In this document: piece by piece, positions 1 through 7,795 of the stretch | Layout of the letters: each line of letters begins with the position of its first letter | Position numbering within the stretch: position 1 is the first letter of the stretch | Assembly (NCBI RefSeq): GCF_006912135.1 | Contig: NZ_VIRS01000027.1 | Location: forward strand, 33,395-97,394 | Reading direction: 5' to 3' | Length of the DNA: 64,000 nucleotides | Origin: Cryptosporangium phraense | GTDB lineage: Bacteria; Actinomycetota; Actinomycetes; Mycobacteriales; Cryptosporangiaceae | Notes under the pieces: model-generated | What the model saw: only the letters and a program-made list of their open reading frames with translations | Told to the model about the DNA's origin: nothing | Database searches by the model: none | Made by a program: the position numbers and the translations under genes

Positions 1-103
1 TGGCCGCCGCCCCCGGTGTGTCCGGGACGCCGTGCGAGACCGTGAGCCGACGCTCTCCTCCATGGGCCTGCGCTGAGTAACAGGATACGGGCTGAGCGCT
101 ACC

Positions 104-152
104 AGGGAACCCCGCCGATCGGTTCCCCTCCGACTGTTCGACGGGGTTCCCT
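104..152. repeat. Inverted repeat in gene-poor left edge
   Basis: Ten-base arms AGGGAACCCC (104-113) and GGGGTTCCCT (143-152) are perfectly complementary with a 29-base loop. The first 213 bases hold no recognisable gene, although a gene entering from the left could end here. The hairpin could be a terminator or an operator; no T-run follows it. Confidence 0.4.
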
Positions 153-213
153 ATCGGGGTGTTCGGAGCCGGGGCGCGTCCGGATGGGTGCTCGGGGAGA
201 ATTTTTTCGTGAG

Positions 214-600
214 TTACGGGCTGACGAGGGCTCCGGCGACGGCGGTTCGGCCGTCGGGGGCGCCGACGAACTCGATCGTCGTGCCGGCGCGGTGCTTTTC
301 GCCGAGCACGGACGCGATCGCGTCGGTGACGTTCCTGGCCAGCGCGGCGAGGATCTCCGGGCCGTCCGGGCGGGCGAAGACCCCGTCGCGAATGCCGAAG
401 GTGACGCGCGGGGCCGGGTTTTTGGCCGGCGCGCCCCCGATTCCCCAGCGGCCGGGCGCCAGCCCGACGAGCTGGACGACCGCGTCGGCGCGGGCCCACT
501 CGCCGTAGACCTCGACGATCGCGTCGGTGAGCGCGGCGATCAGCGCGGCCTCCTTGGTGGCCAGGTCGGGCTCATGCGCGTAGAGGATGAGGTGCGGCAC
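214..600 (-). CDS. Tautomerase family protein (4-oxalocrotonate tautomerase-like)
   Basis: A 128-residue protein starting Met-Pro-His-Leu from a GTG codon. Removal of Met would expose Pro1, the general base of the tautomerase superfamily, and this supports the chosen start. The sequence has the beta-alpha-beta layout of the family twice: LILYAHEPDLATKEAALIAAL near the start, and RVTFGIRDGVF followed by a second amphipathic helix. That suggests a fused or long (about 130 residue) tautomerase. Its substrate cannot be read from sequence. The start lies only two bases from the start of a divergent MarR-type gene, leaving no normal promoter space. Confidence 0.75.
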   Translation of the reverse strand: MPHLILYAHEPDLATKEAALIAALTDAIVEVYGEWARADAVVQLVGLAPGRWGIGGAPAKNPAPRVTFGIRDGVFARPDGPEILAALARNVTDAIASVLGEKHRAGTTIEFVGAPDGRTAVAGALVSP

Positions 601-602
601 GC

Positions 603-971
603 GTGCCGGAGCAGTTCGCGTCGGCCGACCTGGCGCCGCGCCATCTCTCGCTGCTGTCGTTGCTGCTGCTCGACGGGGCTCAGACCGTGTCGGAGCTGGC
701 CGCTCGGCTGGAGATCGCGCCCACGACCGTGAGCCTGATCGTCGGTGATCTGAGCCGGAAGGGTGTGCTGGTGCGGCGAGAGGACGAGGGCGACCGCCGG
801 CGTCGGATCGTCGATGTCGAGCCCTCGGTGCGGCCGACGATCGAGGAGTGGCTCTCGCCCGGGGCCCGGGCCTGGCGTCGGGCGTTGGCGCCGTTGACCC
901 CGGCCGAGCAGCGGATGGTCGTCGACACGTTCCTGGCCTACGAAACCGCCATCGCCGCCGAACGTGGATAA
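603..971 (+). CDS. MarR family regulator, probably 5'-truncated
   Basis: A 122-residue product with a clear MarR winged helix: LLLLDGAQTVSELAARLEIA, then the recognition helix TTVSLIVGDLSRKGVLVRRE, then the wing DRRRRIV. MarR proteins normally carry about 25-35 further N-terminal residues forming the dimer helix. Here an in-frame stop at 588-590 blocks extension and the only start is GTG at 603. The divergent tautomerase starts two bases away. The gene has therefore probably lost its first codons and promoter, and dimerisation may be impaired. A genuinely short regulator is the alternative. Confidence 0.65.
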   Translation: MPEQFASADLAPRHLSLLSLLLLDGAQTVSELAARLEIAPTTVSLIVGDLSRKGVLVRREDEGDRRRRIVDVEPSVRPTIEEWLSPGARAWRRALAPLTPAEQRMVVDTFLAYETAIAAERG

Positions 972-1002
972 AATGGCCTGGACGCCGCATTCTCGCGGTG
1001 CT

Positions 1003-1056
1003 CCCGGACGAGGGTGTGTCGTACCCGGCCAGCAAAGACGACCTCACGTAGGTGAG
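1003..1056 (+). promoter_or_regulatory. Guanidine-III (mini-ykkC) riboswitch with RBS hairpin
   Basis: The run CCGGACGAGG (1004-1013) is followed by GTCGT (1018-1022), ACCCGGCCAG (1023-1032) and AAAGACGAC (1034-1042). This closely follows the guanidine-III consensus: CCGGACGAGG, a stem strand, ACCCGG, then AAGAC completing a pseudoknot. GTCGT pairs with ACGAC. Immediately after, CTCAC (1043-1047) pairs with GTGAG (1052-1056), burying the ribosome site AGGTGAG before the exporter start at 1062. This suggests translational control by guanidinium. Position directly upstream of an SMR guanidinium exporter supports the call. Confidence 0.85.
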
Positions 1057-1061
1057 CTGTC

Positions 1062-1376
1062 ATGGCATGGGTCGTGCTCGTCATTTCTGGCCTTCTCGAG
1101 ACGGTCTGGGCGATCGCTCTGGAGCGGAGCCACGGATTTTCCCGGTTGGTGCCGTCGGCCACGTTCGTCGTCGCGCTCGTACTGAGCATGGGCGGGCTGG
1201 GCTACGCGCTGCGCTCGATCCCGATCGGGACGGGTTACGCGGTCTGGGTCGGTATCGGGGCGGTCGGCACCGCGCTGGTCGGCATGGCCGCGCTCGGTGA
1301 GTCGGCGAGCGTCGCGCGCGTCGGCTGTCTGCTGCTCGTCGTCGTCGGCGTCGTCGGTCTGAAGGTGTTCCATTAG
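1062..1376 (+). CDS. gdx: SMR family guanidinium exporter (Gdx/SugE type)
   Basis: A 104-residue, four-helix small multidrug resistance protein. The first helix carries the essential membrane Glu13 in SGLLETVWAIALERSHGF, a context typical of the SugE/Gdx branch rather than EmrE. Later hallmarks are IPIGTGYAVWVGIGAVGTAL and GESASVARVGCLLLVVVGVVGLK. Gdx proteins exchange guanidinium for protons across the inner membrane and work as dual-topology dimers. A guanidine-III riboswitch sits immediately upstream and a deaminase-like gene starts three bases after the stop, so the two are very likely cotranscribed. Confidence 0.9.
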   Translation: MAWVVLVISGLLETVWAIALERSHGFSRLVPSATFVVALVLSMGGLGYALRSIPIGTGYAVWVGIGAVGTALVGMAALGESASVARVGCLLLVVVGVVGLKVFH

Positions 1377-1379
1377 GCC

Positions 1380-2318
1380 ATGCCACTGATCGACCTGCAC
1401 CGTCACCTCGAAGGGACGCTGCGCGTCTCGACCACGCTCGAGCTCGCGCACCGCGACGGTCATCCGCTCGCGTCGGCCGCGGACCCGGAAGACCTGCTGG
1501 TGGCGCGCGGGCCGCTCGGCGGCCTGCTGCCGTACCTGGCCAAGGTCGACGCGGCGCCGTCGGCCTTCCCGCGCGAGGAGGACTGGAACCGGGCGGCGCG
1601 GGAGTGCGTCGAGGACGCGGCCGCGGACGGGCTGGACCACCTCGAGGTGCGGTTCAGCCCGTGGTTCATCCGGCAGGAGACCGGGCTGGATCCGGTCGCG
1701 ATCGTCGACGCGGTCGCGGACGGGATCCGGTCGGCGGCGAAGGAGGCCGGGCTCGCGGTGGGGATGATCGGGACGCTGCTGCGGGACCTCGGGCCGGCCC
1801 GGGCCGAGGACCAGGTGTCGACGCTGCTGGCCCGGCCGGACGTGTTCTGCGCGGTCGACCTGGCCGGCAACGAGGCCGGGGTGCCGGCCGCGGACTTCGC
1901 CCCGGCGTTCGCGCGGGCCCGCGATGCCGGATTGCACGTCACCGTGCACGCCGGCGAGGCCGCCGGGCCGTTCAGCGTGTGGGACGCGGTGCGGTACCTG
2001 GGGGCGGAGCGGATCGGACACGGGGTTCGGTCGGTGGAGGACCCGGCGCTGCTGGAGTACCTGGCCGGGCACGGGGTCACGTTGGAGGTGGCGCTGACCA
2101 GCAACGTGCACACGAACGCGGCGCAGAGTTACGCGGAGCACCCGGTGCGGGAATTGGTGGGGGCCGGCGTACCGGTCGCGTTGTGCACGGACGATCCGCG
2201 GACGTCGGCGATCACGTTGTCGGGGGAGTTCGCGGTGGCGCGGTCGGAGGTCGGGTTGAGTGCAGCGGAGATCGAGCGGATCGAGGCTGATTCGCGGGCG
2301 GCCGCGTTCGTTCGGTGA
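1380..2318 (+). CDS. Adenosine deaminase family metal-dependent deaminase
   Basis: A 312-residue amidohydrolase-fold protein with all the adenosine deaminase catalytic residues: His7 and His9 (LHRHLEG), His190 and Glu193 (VHAGE), His214 (IGHGV) and Asp271-Asp272 (CTDDP). Real adenosine deaminases hydrolyse the 6-amino group of adenosine using Zn2+. Relatives act on adenine, aminodeoxyfutalosine or other amidine-like groups. It begins three bases after the guanidinium exporter stop and so is probably in the riboswitch-controlled transcript. That raises the possibility of a guanidine-related substrate, but this is inference. Slightly shorter than the usual 330-350 residues. Confidence 0.85.
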   Translation: MPLIDLHRHLEGTLRVSTTLELAHRDGHPLASAADPEDLLVARGPLGGLLPYLAKVDAAPSAFPREEDWNRAARECVEDAAADGLDHLEVRFSPWFIRQETGLDPVAIVDAVADGIRSAAKEAGLAVGMIGTLLRDLGPARAEDQVSTLLARPDVFCAVDLAGNEAGVPAADFAPAFARARDAGLHVTVHAGEAAGPFSVWDAVRYLGAERIGHGVRSVEDPALLEYLAGHGVTLEVALTSNVHTNAAQSYAEHPVRELVGAGVPVALCTDDPRTSAITLSGEFAVARSEVGLSAAEIERIEADSRAAAFVR

Positions 2319-2331
2319 GTCGTCTTACGTC

Positions 2332-3474
2332 TTACGCGCGGACGATCGCGTCGCGGAGGCGATCCAGGGCGTCGAGGCGGGCGCCGGTCAGGGAGGGTTC
2401 TCCGGTGCGTCGAGCGGCGCGGATCGGGACCTGGCGCGGTTGGTCGGCGGCGGCGGTCGTGATCGCGGCGAGGATCGCCGGGTGCGTGCCCCAGGGGCCG
2501 CCGATCACGACGTAAGACGGGTCGGTGAGCGCGACGATCGCGGCGATCACGCCGGCGACGGCCTCGCCGAGCGCTCGTCGCACGTCCTCGCCCGTGGCGG
2601 CGATCGTGGCCAGGAGGCGGGTGACATCGATGGCGGTGGAGTCGGGTTGGCGGAGGCCCAGCTCGTCGAAGACGTCGATGAGGCGGGTGGCTCGGCCGCT
2701 CGGACCGACCGTGATCAGGTGCGCTATCTCGCCCGCCAGGCCGCCGGCGCCCTGGCGGACCTCGCCGTCGCTGACGATCGCACCGCCGAGGCCCTCGCCG
2801 AGGTAGAGGTAGGCGAAATCGCGGGCGTCGTCGCGTTCCGCCCGGGCGGCCCAGTTGACGTCGTTGTCGACGACGATCGGTCCGGCCACGAGCGGGGCCA
2901 GGACGTCGTGCGGGTCGAGTTCGCCGAGGAGGAACGGGGAGTCGGGCAGGTGGATCATCCGGCCGCTGGCCCGATCCACCGGATCGGCTGCACTGACGAC
3001 CGCCACCCGGATACGCCCGCCCGCCGCCGCACCGGCGGCGCTGGCGGTGCCCGAGGCGGCCGGGGGCCCGGAGGCGGCTGCGGCGGCCTTGTGGAGGGCG
3101 GCGGCTACGTCGGTGGGGTGGGCTGGGCGGGCTACCGCCTCTTCGGACCGGGCCACCACCTCGCCGTAGGCGTCGATCCGCTCGGCCACGACCCCCTCGG
3201 GGGCGACGCTGATCGCCAGGGCCGTGCCCACCTCCTCGGCCAGCGCGTAGTACGTGCCGACGCGGCCCCGGCCCCGGCCGCCCTGGGTGCGCTCGCCGGT
3301 GTCTACGACCAGGCCGGCTTCGCCGAGACGACGCACGCTCTCGCCCACCGTCGGCTTCGAGATGCCGGTCGCCGCGGCGAGCTCGGCGCGCGTCAGGCGA
3401 CGGTGCTGCATCAGCGTCCGCAGCACGTTCTCGTCGGTCATCGTCCGGAGGAGCTCCAGCGACGGCTTGTCCAC
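2332..3474 (-). CDS. ROK family transcriptional regulator
   Basis: A 380-residue repressor of the NagC/XylR type. Residues about 10-60 form a winged helix (LMQHRRLTRAELAAATGIS, then KPTVGESVRRLGEAGLV). The rest is the ROK sugar-kinase-like fold with VVDNDVNWAARAE and a GEGLGGAIVSDG loop. The zinc-binding cysteine cluster of ROK proteins is not evident. The family usually represses sugar uptake or catabolism genes and is released by a sugar ligand. It is divergent from a DUF1479 oxygenase gene, with two related inverted-repeat sites between them, so it probably controls itself and that gene. Confidence 0.85.
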   Translation of the reverse strand: MDKPSLELLRTMTDENVLRTLMQHRRLTRAELAAATGISKPTVGESVRRLGEAGLVVDTGERTQGGRGRGRVGTYYALAEEVGTALAISVAPEGVVAERIDAYGEVVARSEEAVARPAHPTDVAAALHKAAAAASGPPAASGTASAAGAAAGGRIRVAVVSAADPVDRASGRMIHLPDSPFLLGELDPHDVLAPLVAGPIVVDNDVNWAARAERDDARDFAYLYLGEGLGGAIVSDGEVRQGAGGLAGEIAHLITVGPSGRATRLIDVFDELGLRQPDSTAIDVTRLLATIAATGEDVRRALGEAVAGVIAAIVALTDPSYVVIGGPWGTHPAILAAITTAAADQPRQVPIRAARRTGEPSLTGARLDALDRLRDAIVRA

Positions 3475-3482
3475 GGCGCAAT

Positions 3483-3553
3483 TCTAGGCAGGACTCTTGC
3501 CTAGAACACTCCGCCCACCTACCGTGGGTTACAAGTAAGGAGTCTTACCTAGA
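3483..3553. promoter_or_regulatory. Two ROK-type operators between divergent genes
   Basis: Site 1 (3483-3505) has perfect eight-base arms TCTAGGCA and TGCCTAGA around GGACTCT. Site 2 (3535-3553) has arms GTAAG and CTTAC around GAGT. Both end in a shared block GGA(C/G)TCTT(G/A)CCTAGA, so they look like two versions of one operator. They flank the probable promoters of the ROK gene and the DUF1479 gene. Confidence 0.65.
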
Positions 3554-3564
3554 AGGAGCGCCCG

Positions 3565-4839
3565 ATGACCACGCCCCTCGCCGTGCCGCACTGGGACAGC
3601 CCGCCCGCCGATCTCCCCTCGGCCGTCCGGGAGGTCAAGCGCGCCCTGCGCGCGCGGATCGCGGCCTCCGGCCGCACGGTCGACGAGGTCTTCGCCGTCG
3701 TCGAGCAGCGCATTTCAATCGAGGTGGACGCCATCGCGGCCGAGAAAGCCCGTGGCGAGCAGGTCTGGCCGGTCATCGACTACGACGACATCGCCGCCGG
3801 CACGGTGAGCCCGGACGCCGTCGCCAAGCTCCAGCGACGCGGCTGCCTCGTCGTCCGCGGCCACTTCCCGCGCGAGCAGGCCCTCGCCTGGGACCAGGGC
3901 ATCGTCGACTACGTCGAGAGCAACCAGTTCTTCGAGAACTATCGCGGCCCCGGCGACGACTTCTTCGGCAGCGTCGGCTCGAAGCCCGAGATCTACCCGA
4001 TCTACTGGTCACCGGCCCAGATGCAGGCGCGGCAGAGCGTCCGCATGAGCAACGTCCAGAAGTTCCTGAACAGCCAGTGGACCCACGCGTCGGAAGGCGC
4101 GCAGTGGTTCGACCCGGAGCGGGACTCGCTCTACCCGGACCGGATCCGCCGTCGCCCGCCCGGCGCCACCTCCGGAGGGCTCGGCACCCACCTCGATCCG
4201 GGGACGCTCGACCTGTGGATGACCGGGGCGTACCAGCAGGCGTTCCGGCACCTGTTCGACGGGACCGTCGAACAGTACGACCCGTGGGACGCCGCCTACC
4301 GCACCGACGGTCCGCAGTATCCGGGGTCGACGATGTGCTCGGTCTTCCGGACGTTCCAGGGCTGGACGGCGCTCTCCGACATGGCCCACGACCAGGGCGT
4401 GCTGCACACCGTGCCGATCCCGGCGGCGATGGCCTACCTGATGCTCCGCCCGCTCCTGGACGACGTTCCCGACGACGACATGTGTGGGGTGACGGTCAAC
4501 CAGGTCTTCCCGGCCAACGGTGAGTGGCACCCGTTGCTGATGGAGGCGGTCACCGGGATCCCGGACGTTTCCGCTGGTGATTCCGTGTGGTGGCACTGCG
4601 ACATGATCCACGGCGTCGCGCCGGTCGAGGACCAGGTCGGGTGGGGGAACGTCATGTACATCCCGGCGGCGCCGTGGTGCCCGCGCAACGAGCGGTACGC
4701 GGCGTCCGTGCGCGAGGCGTTCACGACCGGGTCGAGCCCGAGCGACTTCCCCGAGGAGCACTACGAGCGGACCTGGTCCAACCGCTTCGCGGTCGACGAC
4801 CTCAACGAGACCGGGCGCCGAGGGCTCGGACTCGACTGA
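3565..4839 (+). CDS. DUF1479 Fe(II)/2-oxoglutarate oxygenase-like protein (YbiU type)
   Basis: A 424-residue protein matching the length and layout of DUF1479/YbiU proteins, which have the cupin-type fold of phytanoyl-CoA dioxygenases. The metal site is visible as His209-x-Asp211 in GLGTHLDPGTLDLW, with the distal His about residue 349 in WWHCDMIHGVAPVED. An RCLVVRGH-like strand near residue 95 and the segment MSNVQKFLNSQWTH are also typical. Substrate unknown; association with a ROK regulator hints at carbohydrate-linked regulation. RBS AAGGAG lies at 3554-3559. Confidence 0.85.
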   Translation: MTTPLAVPHWDSPPADLPSAVREVKRALRARIAASGRTVDEVFAVVEQRISIEVDAIAAEKARGEQVWPVIDYDDIAAGTVSPDAVAKLQRRGCLVVRGHFPREQALAWDQGIVDYVESNQFFENYRGPGDDFFGSVGSKPEIYPIYWSPAQMQARQSVRMSNVQKFLNSQWTHASEGAQWFDPERDSLYPDRIRRRPPGATSGGLGTHLDPGTLDLWMTGAYQQAFRHLFDGTVEQYDPWDAAYRTDGPQYPGSTMCSVFRTFQGWTALSDMAHDQGVLHTVPIPAAMAYLMLRPLLDDVPDDDMCGVTVNQVFPANGEWHPLLMEAVTGIPDVSAGDSVWWHCDMIHGVAPVEDQVGWGNVMYIPAAPWCPRNERYAASVREAFTTGSSPSDFPEEHYERTWSNRFAVDDLNETGRRGLGLD

Positions 4840-5176
4840 AGTACGCGCCGCGGATCGCGAGGATTCCGGCGACGATCGCGACGACCTGGCCGGTCCATTG
4901 CAGGACGACGCCCAGCCAGTCGGCGAACTCGCCGGGGTCCGCGATCCGGTGCCAGACCGAGCCTTCGATCAGGCCGCCGACCGTGACGAAGAGCGCGGCG
5001 ATCAGCCCGACGACGAGCGGCCAGCGCGGCCGGGTCAGCGCGAGCACCAGCACCCCGGCGATCCCGAGGATGAAGGGGCCGGGCGGGATCGTCGGGAAGT
5101 CCGCGACCCCGGCGAAGTACTCGATCGTCAGGCCCGCGGCGGCCACCAGCAGTGCGGTTCCCATGACCTTTCGCAT
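4802..5176 (-). CDS. Four-helix membrane protein, function unknown
   Basis: A 124-residue protein with about four hydrophobic segments: VMGTALLVAAAGLTIEYF, PFILGIAGVLVLAL, WPLVVGLIAALFVTVGGLI and VVAIVAGILAIRGAYF. It ends in a basic tail. The ATG at 5174-5176 was chosen because the hydrophobic segment begins directly after it. Its 3' end overlaps the DUF1479 gene by 38 bases on the opposite strand. No family was recognised beyond a generic small membrane protein. Confidence 0.7.
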   Translation of the reverse strand: MRKVMGTALLVAAAGLTIEYFAGVADFPTIPPGPFILGIAGVLVLALTRPRWPLVVGLIAALFVTVGGLIEGSVWHRIADPGEFADWLGVVLQWTGQVVAIVAGILAIRGAYFSRVRALGARSR

Positions 5177-5291
5177 GGGCTCCACGCTGCCGAAGCTCGC
5201 CGGCGCGCGCGTCGGCGCGACGACGTATCGGGTTCTACGCGGATTCGCGTACGGGCGGGGTTTGTCGTAGCAAAGGAGTAAGACCGGGGGC

Positions 5292-6491
5292 ATGACGTTC
5301 TCGAAAGCGCGGTTGGCGCGGATGCACGACGTGATGGCGGGGCACGCGACGAGCGGGTACGCGCCCGGCATCGTCACGCTGGTGGCCCCGGGCGACGACG
5401 TCGTCGTCGACGCGGTTGGCACCACCGATCTCGAAGGCAGCGCGCCGATCCGGCGCGACGCGATCTTCCGGATCGCGTCGATGACCAAACCGATGGTCGC
5501 GGTCGCGACCCTGATGCTGGTGGAGGAGTGCGTCCTCCGGCTCGACGAGCCGGTCGACCGGTGGCTGCCCGAGCTCGCCGACCGCCGCGTCCTCCGCCAC
5601 TTCGACGCCGATCTGGACGACACGGTGCCGGCGAAGAGGCCGATCACCGTCCGTGACCTGCTGAACTTCACCTGGGGCTTCGGGATGCTGGTCGGCGCGG
5701 GGGCCAAGCTCGTCCAGGCGGCGACCGAGGTACGCGCCCTCACCGGGGTGCCGCAGCCGGAGACCGAGCTCGACCAGGACGAGTGGCTGCGCCGCCTCGG
5801 CTCGCTGCCGCTGGCCCACCAGCCCGGCGAATCCTGGACCTACAACACCGGCTCCGACGTGCTCGGCGTGCTGATCTCCCGAGCCTCGGGCCAGTCCCTG
5901 GAAGGCTTCCTGCGCGAGCGTCTCTTCACGCCGCTGGGCATGACCGACACCGGCTTCTCGGTGCCGGCCGACCAGCTGCACCGTCTGCCGACCAGCTACC
6001 TGGCCACCGCCGACGGTCTGACGCTCCGCGATCCCGGCGGCGCCGAATCGGCCTGGCGCAACGCGCCGACGTTCAGCTCCGGCGCCGGTGGCCTCGTGTC
6101 CACGGTGGACGACTGCTTCGCGTTCGCGCAGCTGCTACGCAACTTCGGTCGGCACGGCGGCGAGCGGCTCCTCGCCCGGACGTCGGTCGAGGCCATGGCC
6201 ACCGACCAGCTCACGCCGGAGATCAAGGCGTCGTCGCCCTGGTTCCCCGGCTATTGGAGCAGCCGGGGCTGGGGCTTCGGCGTCGGCGTCACGACCCGGC
6301 GGGCCGGTGGCGCCGCGGTACCCGGTCAGTTCGGGTGGGACGGCGGGCTCGGCACGTCGATGTGGATCGATCCGGCCGAGGACCTGGTCGGCATCCTGCT
6401 CACCCAACGCGCCGCGTTTCCGCAGAACTCGAACGTCTATCTGGACTTCTGGACGTCGGCCTACGCGGCGCTCGACGATCAGAGCCAGTGA
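5292..6491 (+). CDS. Serine hydrolase of the beta-lactamase/penicillin-binding fold
   Basis: A 399-residue class C beta-lactamase-like protein. The catalytic tetrad appears as Ser63-Met-Thr-Lys66 (IASMTKP), Tyr184 in SWTYNTGSDVLG, and the third box as FGWDGGLG near residue 345 in place of HxG/KTG. No signal peptide is seen, which fits cytoplasmic esterases or D-aminopeptidase-like members rather than a secreted beta-lactamase. The last 13 bases overlap the convergent cupin gene. Confidence 0.85.
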   Translation: MTFSKARLARMHDVMAGHATSGYAPGIVTLVAPGDDVVVDAVGTTDLEGSAPIRRDAIFRIASMTKPMVAVATLMLVEECVLRLDEPVDRWLPELADRRVLRHFDADLDDTVPAKRPITVRDLLNFTWGFGMLVGAGAKLVQAATEVRALTGVPQPETELDQDEWLRRLGSLPLAHQPGESWTYNTGSDVLGVLISRASGQSLEGFLRERLFTPLGMTDTGFSVPADQLHRLPTSYLATADGLTLRDPGGAESAWRNAPTFSSGAGGLVSTVDDCFAFAQLLRNFGRHGGERLLARTSVEAMATDQLTPEIKASSPWFPGYWSSRGWGFGVGVTTRRAGGAAVPGQFGWDGGLGTSMWIDPAEDLVGILLTQRAAFPQNSNVYLDFWTSAYAALDDQSQ

Positions 6492-6958
6492 TTGTCGTGC
6501 TCGGCGTAGAACTCAGCCTTCTCCTCGTCGGACATCTCGCTGATCCGGAGCAGACCCTCGAAGTAGGCCTCGCGCGGCGCGCCCGGCGCGAACTGCAACA
6601 GCATCGACGCCGGTTCGCCGGACTCGTTGCGGAAACCGTGGACGCCTCCGGCCGGTACGTGCACCCAGTCGCCGGGCGTCGTGTCGTTCCAGCGCGTGCC
6701 GTCGTAGATCCTCACGGTGCCCGAGAGGATGTAGAACGACTCGGCGATCGAGCGGTGGAAGTGCGGGTCGGGGCCGCTGCGCACGCCGCTGAACTCCCAA
6801 CGGTAGAGGCCGAACAGCCCGCCGGTCGACTCGTGCGTGGCCAGGTAGTGCACCGTGTTGCCGTTCGGGTAGGTCAGCTCGGGTGGGGTGCTCGAGCTCC
6901 GGTACGAGGCGGTCAGGGTTCCGGTGTCTCCGGTGTAGAGCGGCGGCGGATAAGACAT
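6479..6958 (-). CDS. Cupin domain protein
   Basis: A 159-residue single-domain cupin. Motif 1 is PDPHFHRSIAESFYILSG (metal ligands His, His, Glu) and motif 2 is PAGGVHGFRNES, whose His is the fourth ligand. Family members include dioxygenases, isomerases and sugar-binding regulators, and the reaction cannot be assigned. The methyltransferase gene at 6961-7749 stops two bases before this start, so the two form one transcription unit probably controlled by the TetR gene upstream. Confidence 0.85.
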   Translation of the reverse strand: MSYPPPLYTGDTGTLTASYRSSSTPPELTYPNGNTVHYLATHESTGGLFGLYRWEFSGVRSGPDPHFHRSIAESFYILSGTVRIYDGTRWNDTTPGDWVHVPAGGVHGFRNESGEPASMLLQFAPGAPREAYFEGLLRISEMSDEEKAEFYAEHDNHWL

Positions 6959-6960
6959 TG

Positions 6961-7749
6961 CTACTGCCTATCACTCACCAGGGCCACAGCCGTATAACGC
7001 AGGACAAAACTGCCGCCGACCGCGTCCACCGCGGCGCCGATGCCGGCCAGTAGGGCGTCCAACTGGGGTTGGGGCAGTGTGGTGTGACCACCGGAGGTGG
7101 GAACCTGATCGAGCCACTCGTCGCGGGTGTAGGTCCGTTGCCACTCGTAGAACCAGTGGTCGACGGGGCCGAAGGCGCCGGACCCGCGGAGGCCGGCCTC
7201 GGCCGGTTCGAAGAAGAGCCGCCACGGGTCGCGGCCGGAGGGACGGGCCCAGGGCTTGAACGGGAGGTCGGGCAGCACTTCGCGGTAGACCGCGCCGAAC
7301 GCCTCGGCCAGGTCGGGGTCCGGGTCCCAGACGTTCCAGAACAACGCGAGGAGTCCGCCCGGGCGCAGCACCGAGGCGGCCTTCGCGGCCCCGGCCGACG
7401 GGTCGATCCAGTGCCAGGTCTGGGCGGCGACGACCGCGTCGAACGTGCGACCGGCCGAGTCCCAGGTCTCGAAGCCCGCGACGTCGGTCTCGATGCCGTA
7501 GCGACGGGCGAGTGCGGCCATCCGGGCGTCGACCTCGACGCCGTGGACGATGCAGCCGGCCTCCCGGAGTTGGCGGGCGGCGATGCCGGTACCGGTGCCG
7601 ACGTCGAGGACGTCCGGCCCCGGCGCGGTCCGCGCGATGCGGGCGATCAGGGCGTCCGGGTAGCGGGGGCGGGCGCGGTCGTAGCGGTCGGCGTCGGCGC
7701 CGAACGATTCGGCGATCTGACGAGCTTCATGTGAGGGTTGAGTGGGCAT
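6961..7749 (-). CDS. Class I SAM-dependent methyltransferase
   Basis: A 262-residue methyltransferase with motif I VLDVGTGTGIAARQL, the acidic end of strand 2 (VEVDARM), motif IV VVAAQTWHWID and motif VI LRPGGLLALFWNVW. It resembles the Methyltransf_11/ubiE-like group, with a C-terminal region (WFYEWQRTYTRDEWL) like trans-aconitate methyltransferases. Its start codon lies inside a TetR-type operator, so repressor binding would overlap the transcription start and the messenger may be nearly leaderless. The cupin gene follows directly. Confidence 0.85.
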   Translation of the reverse strand: MPTQPSHEARQIAESFGADADRYDRARPRYPDALIARIARTAPGPDVLDVGTGTGIAARQLREAGCIVHGVEVDARMAALARRYGIETDVAGFETWDSAGRTFDAVVAAQTWHWIDPSAGAAKAASVLRPGGLLALFWNVWDPDPDLAEAFGAVYREVLPDLPFKPWARPSGRDPWRLFFEPAEAGLRGSGAFGPVDHWFYEWQRTYTRDEWLDQVPTSGGHTTLPQPQLDALLAGIGAAVDAVGGSFVLRYTAVALVSDRQ

Positions 7750-7778
7750 GTGCCCACTCTAGTGGGCGGTCGCCCACT
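7741..7778. promoter_or_regulatory. Tandem TetR operators
   Basis: Two 18-base sites with centres 20 bases apart: AGTGGGCA-TG-TGCCCACT (7741-7758) and AGTGGGCG-GT-CGCCCACT (7761-7778). The arms are perfect and nearly identical between sites. They lie between the methyltransferase gene, whose start codon is inside site 1, and the divergent TetR gene at 7796. Confidence 0.8.
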
Positions 7779-7795
7779 CATGCGACGATTTCCGA

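Noticed and set aside
4009..4761. Long antisense frame opposite the DUF1479 gene
   Set aside because: Arg/Pro/His-rich translation without any domain; typical shadow frame in GC-rich DNA, opposite a gene with intact family motifs.
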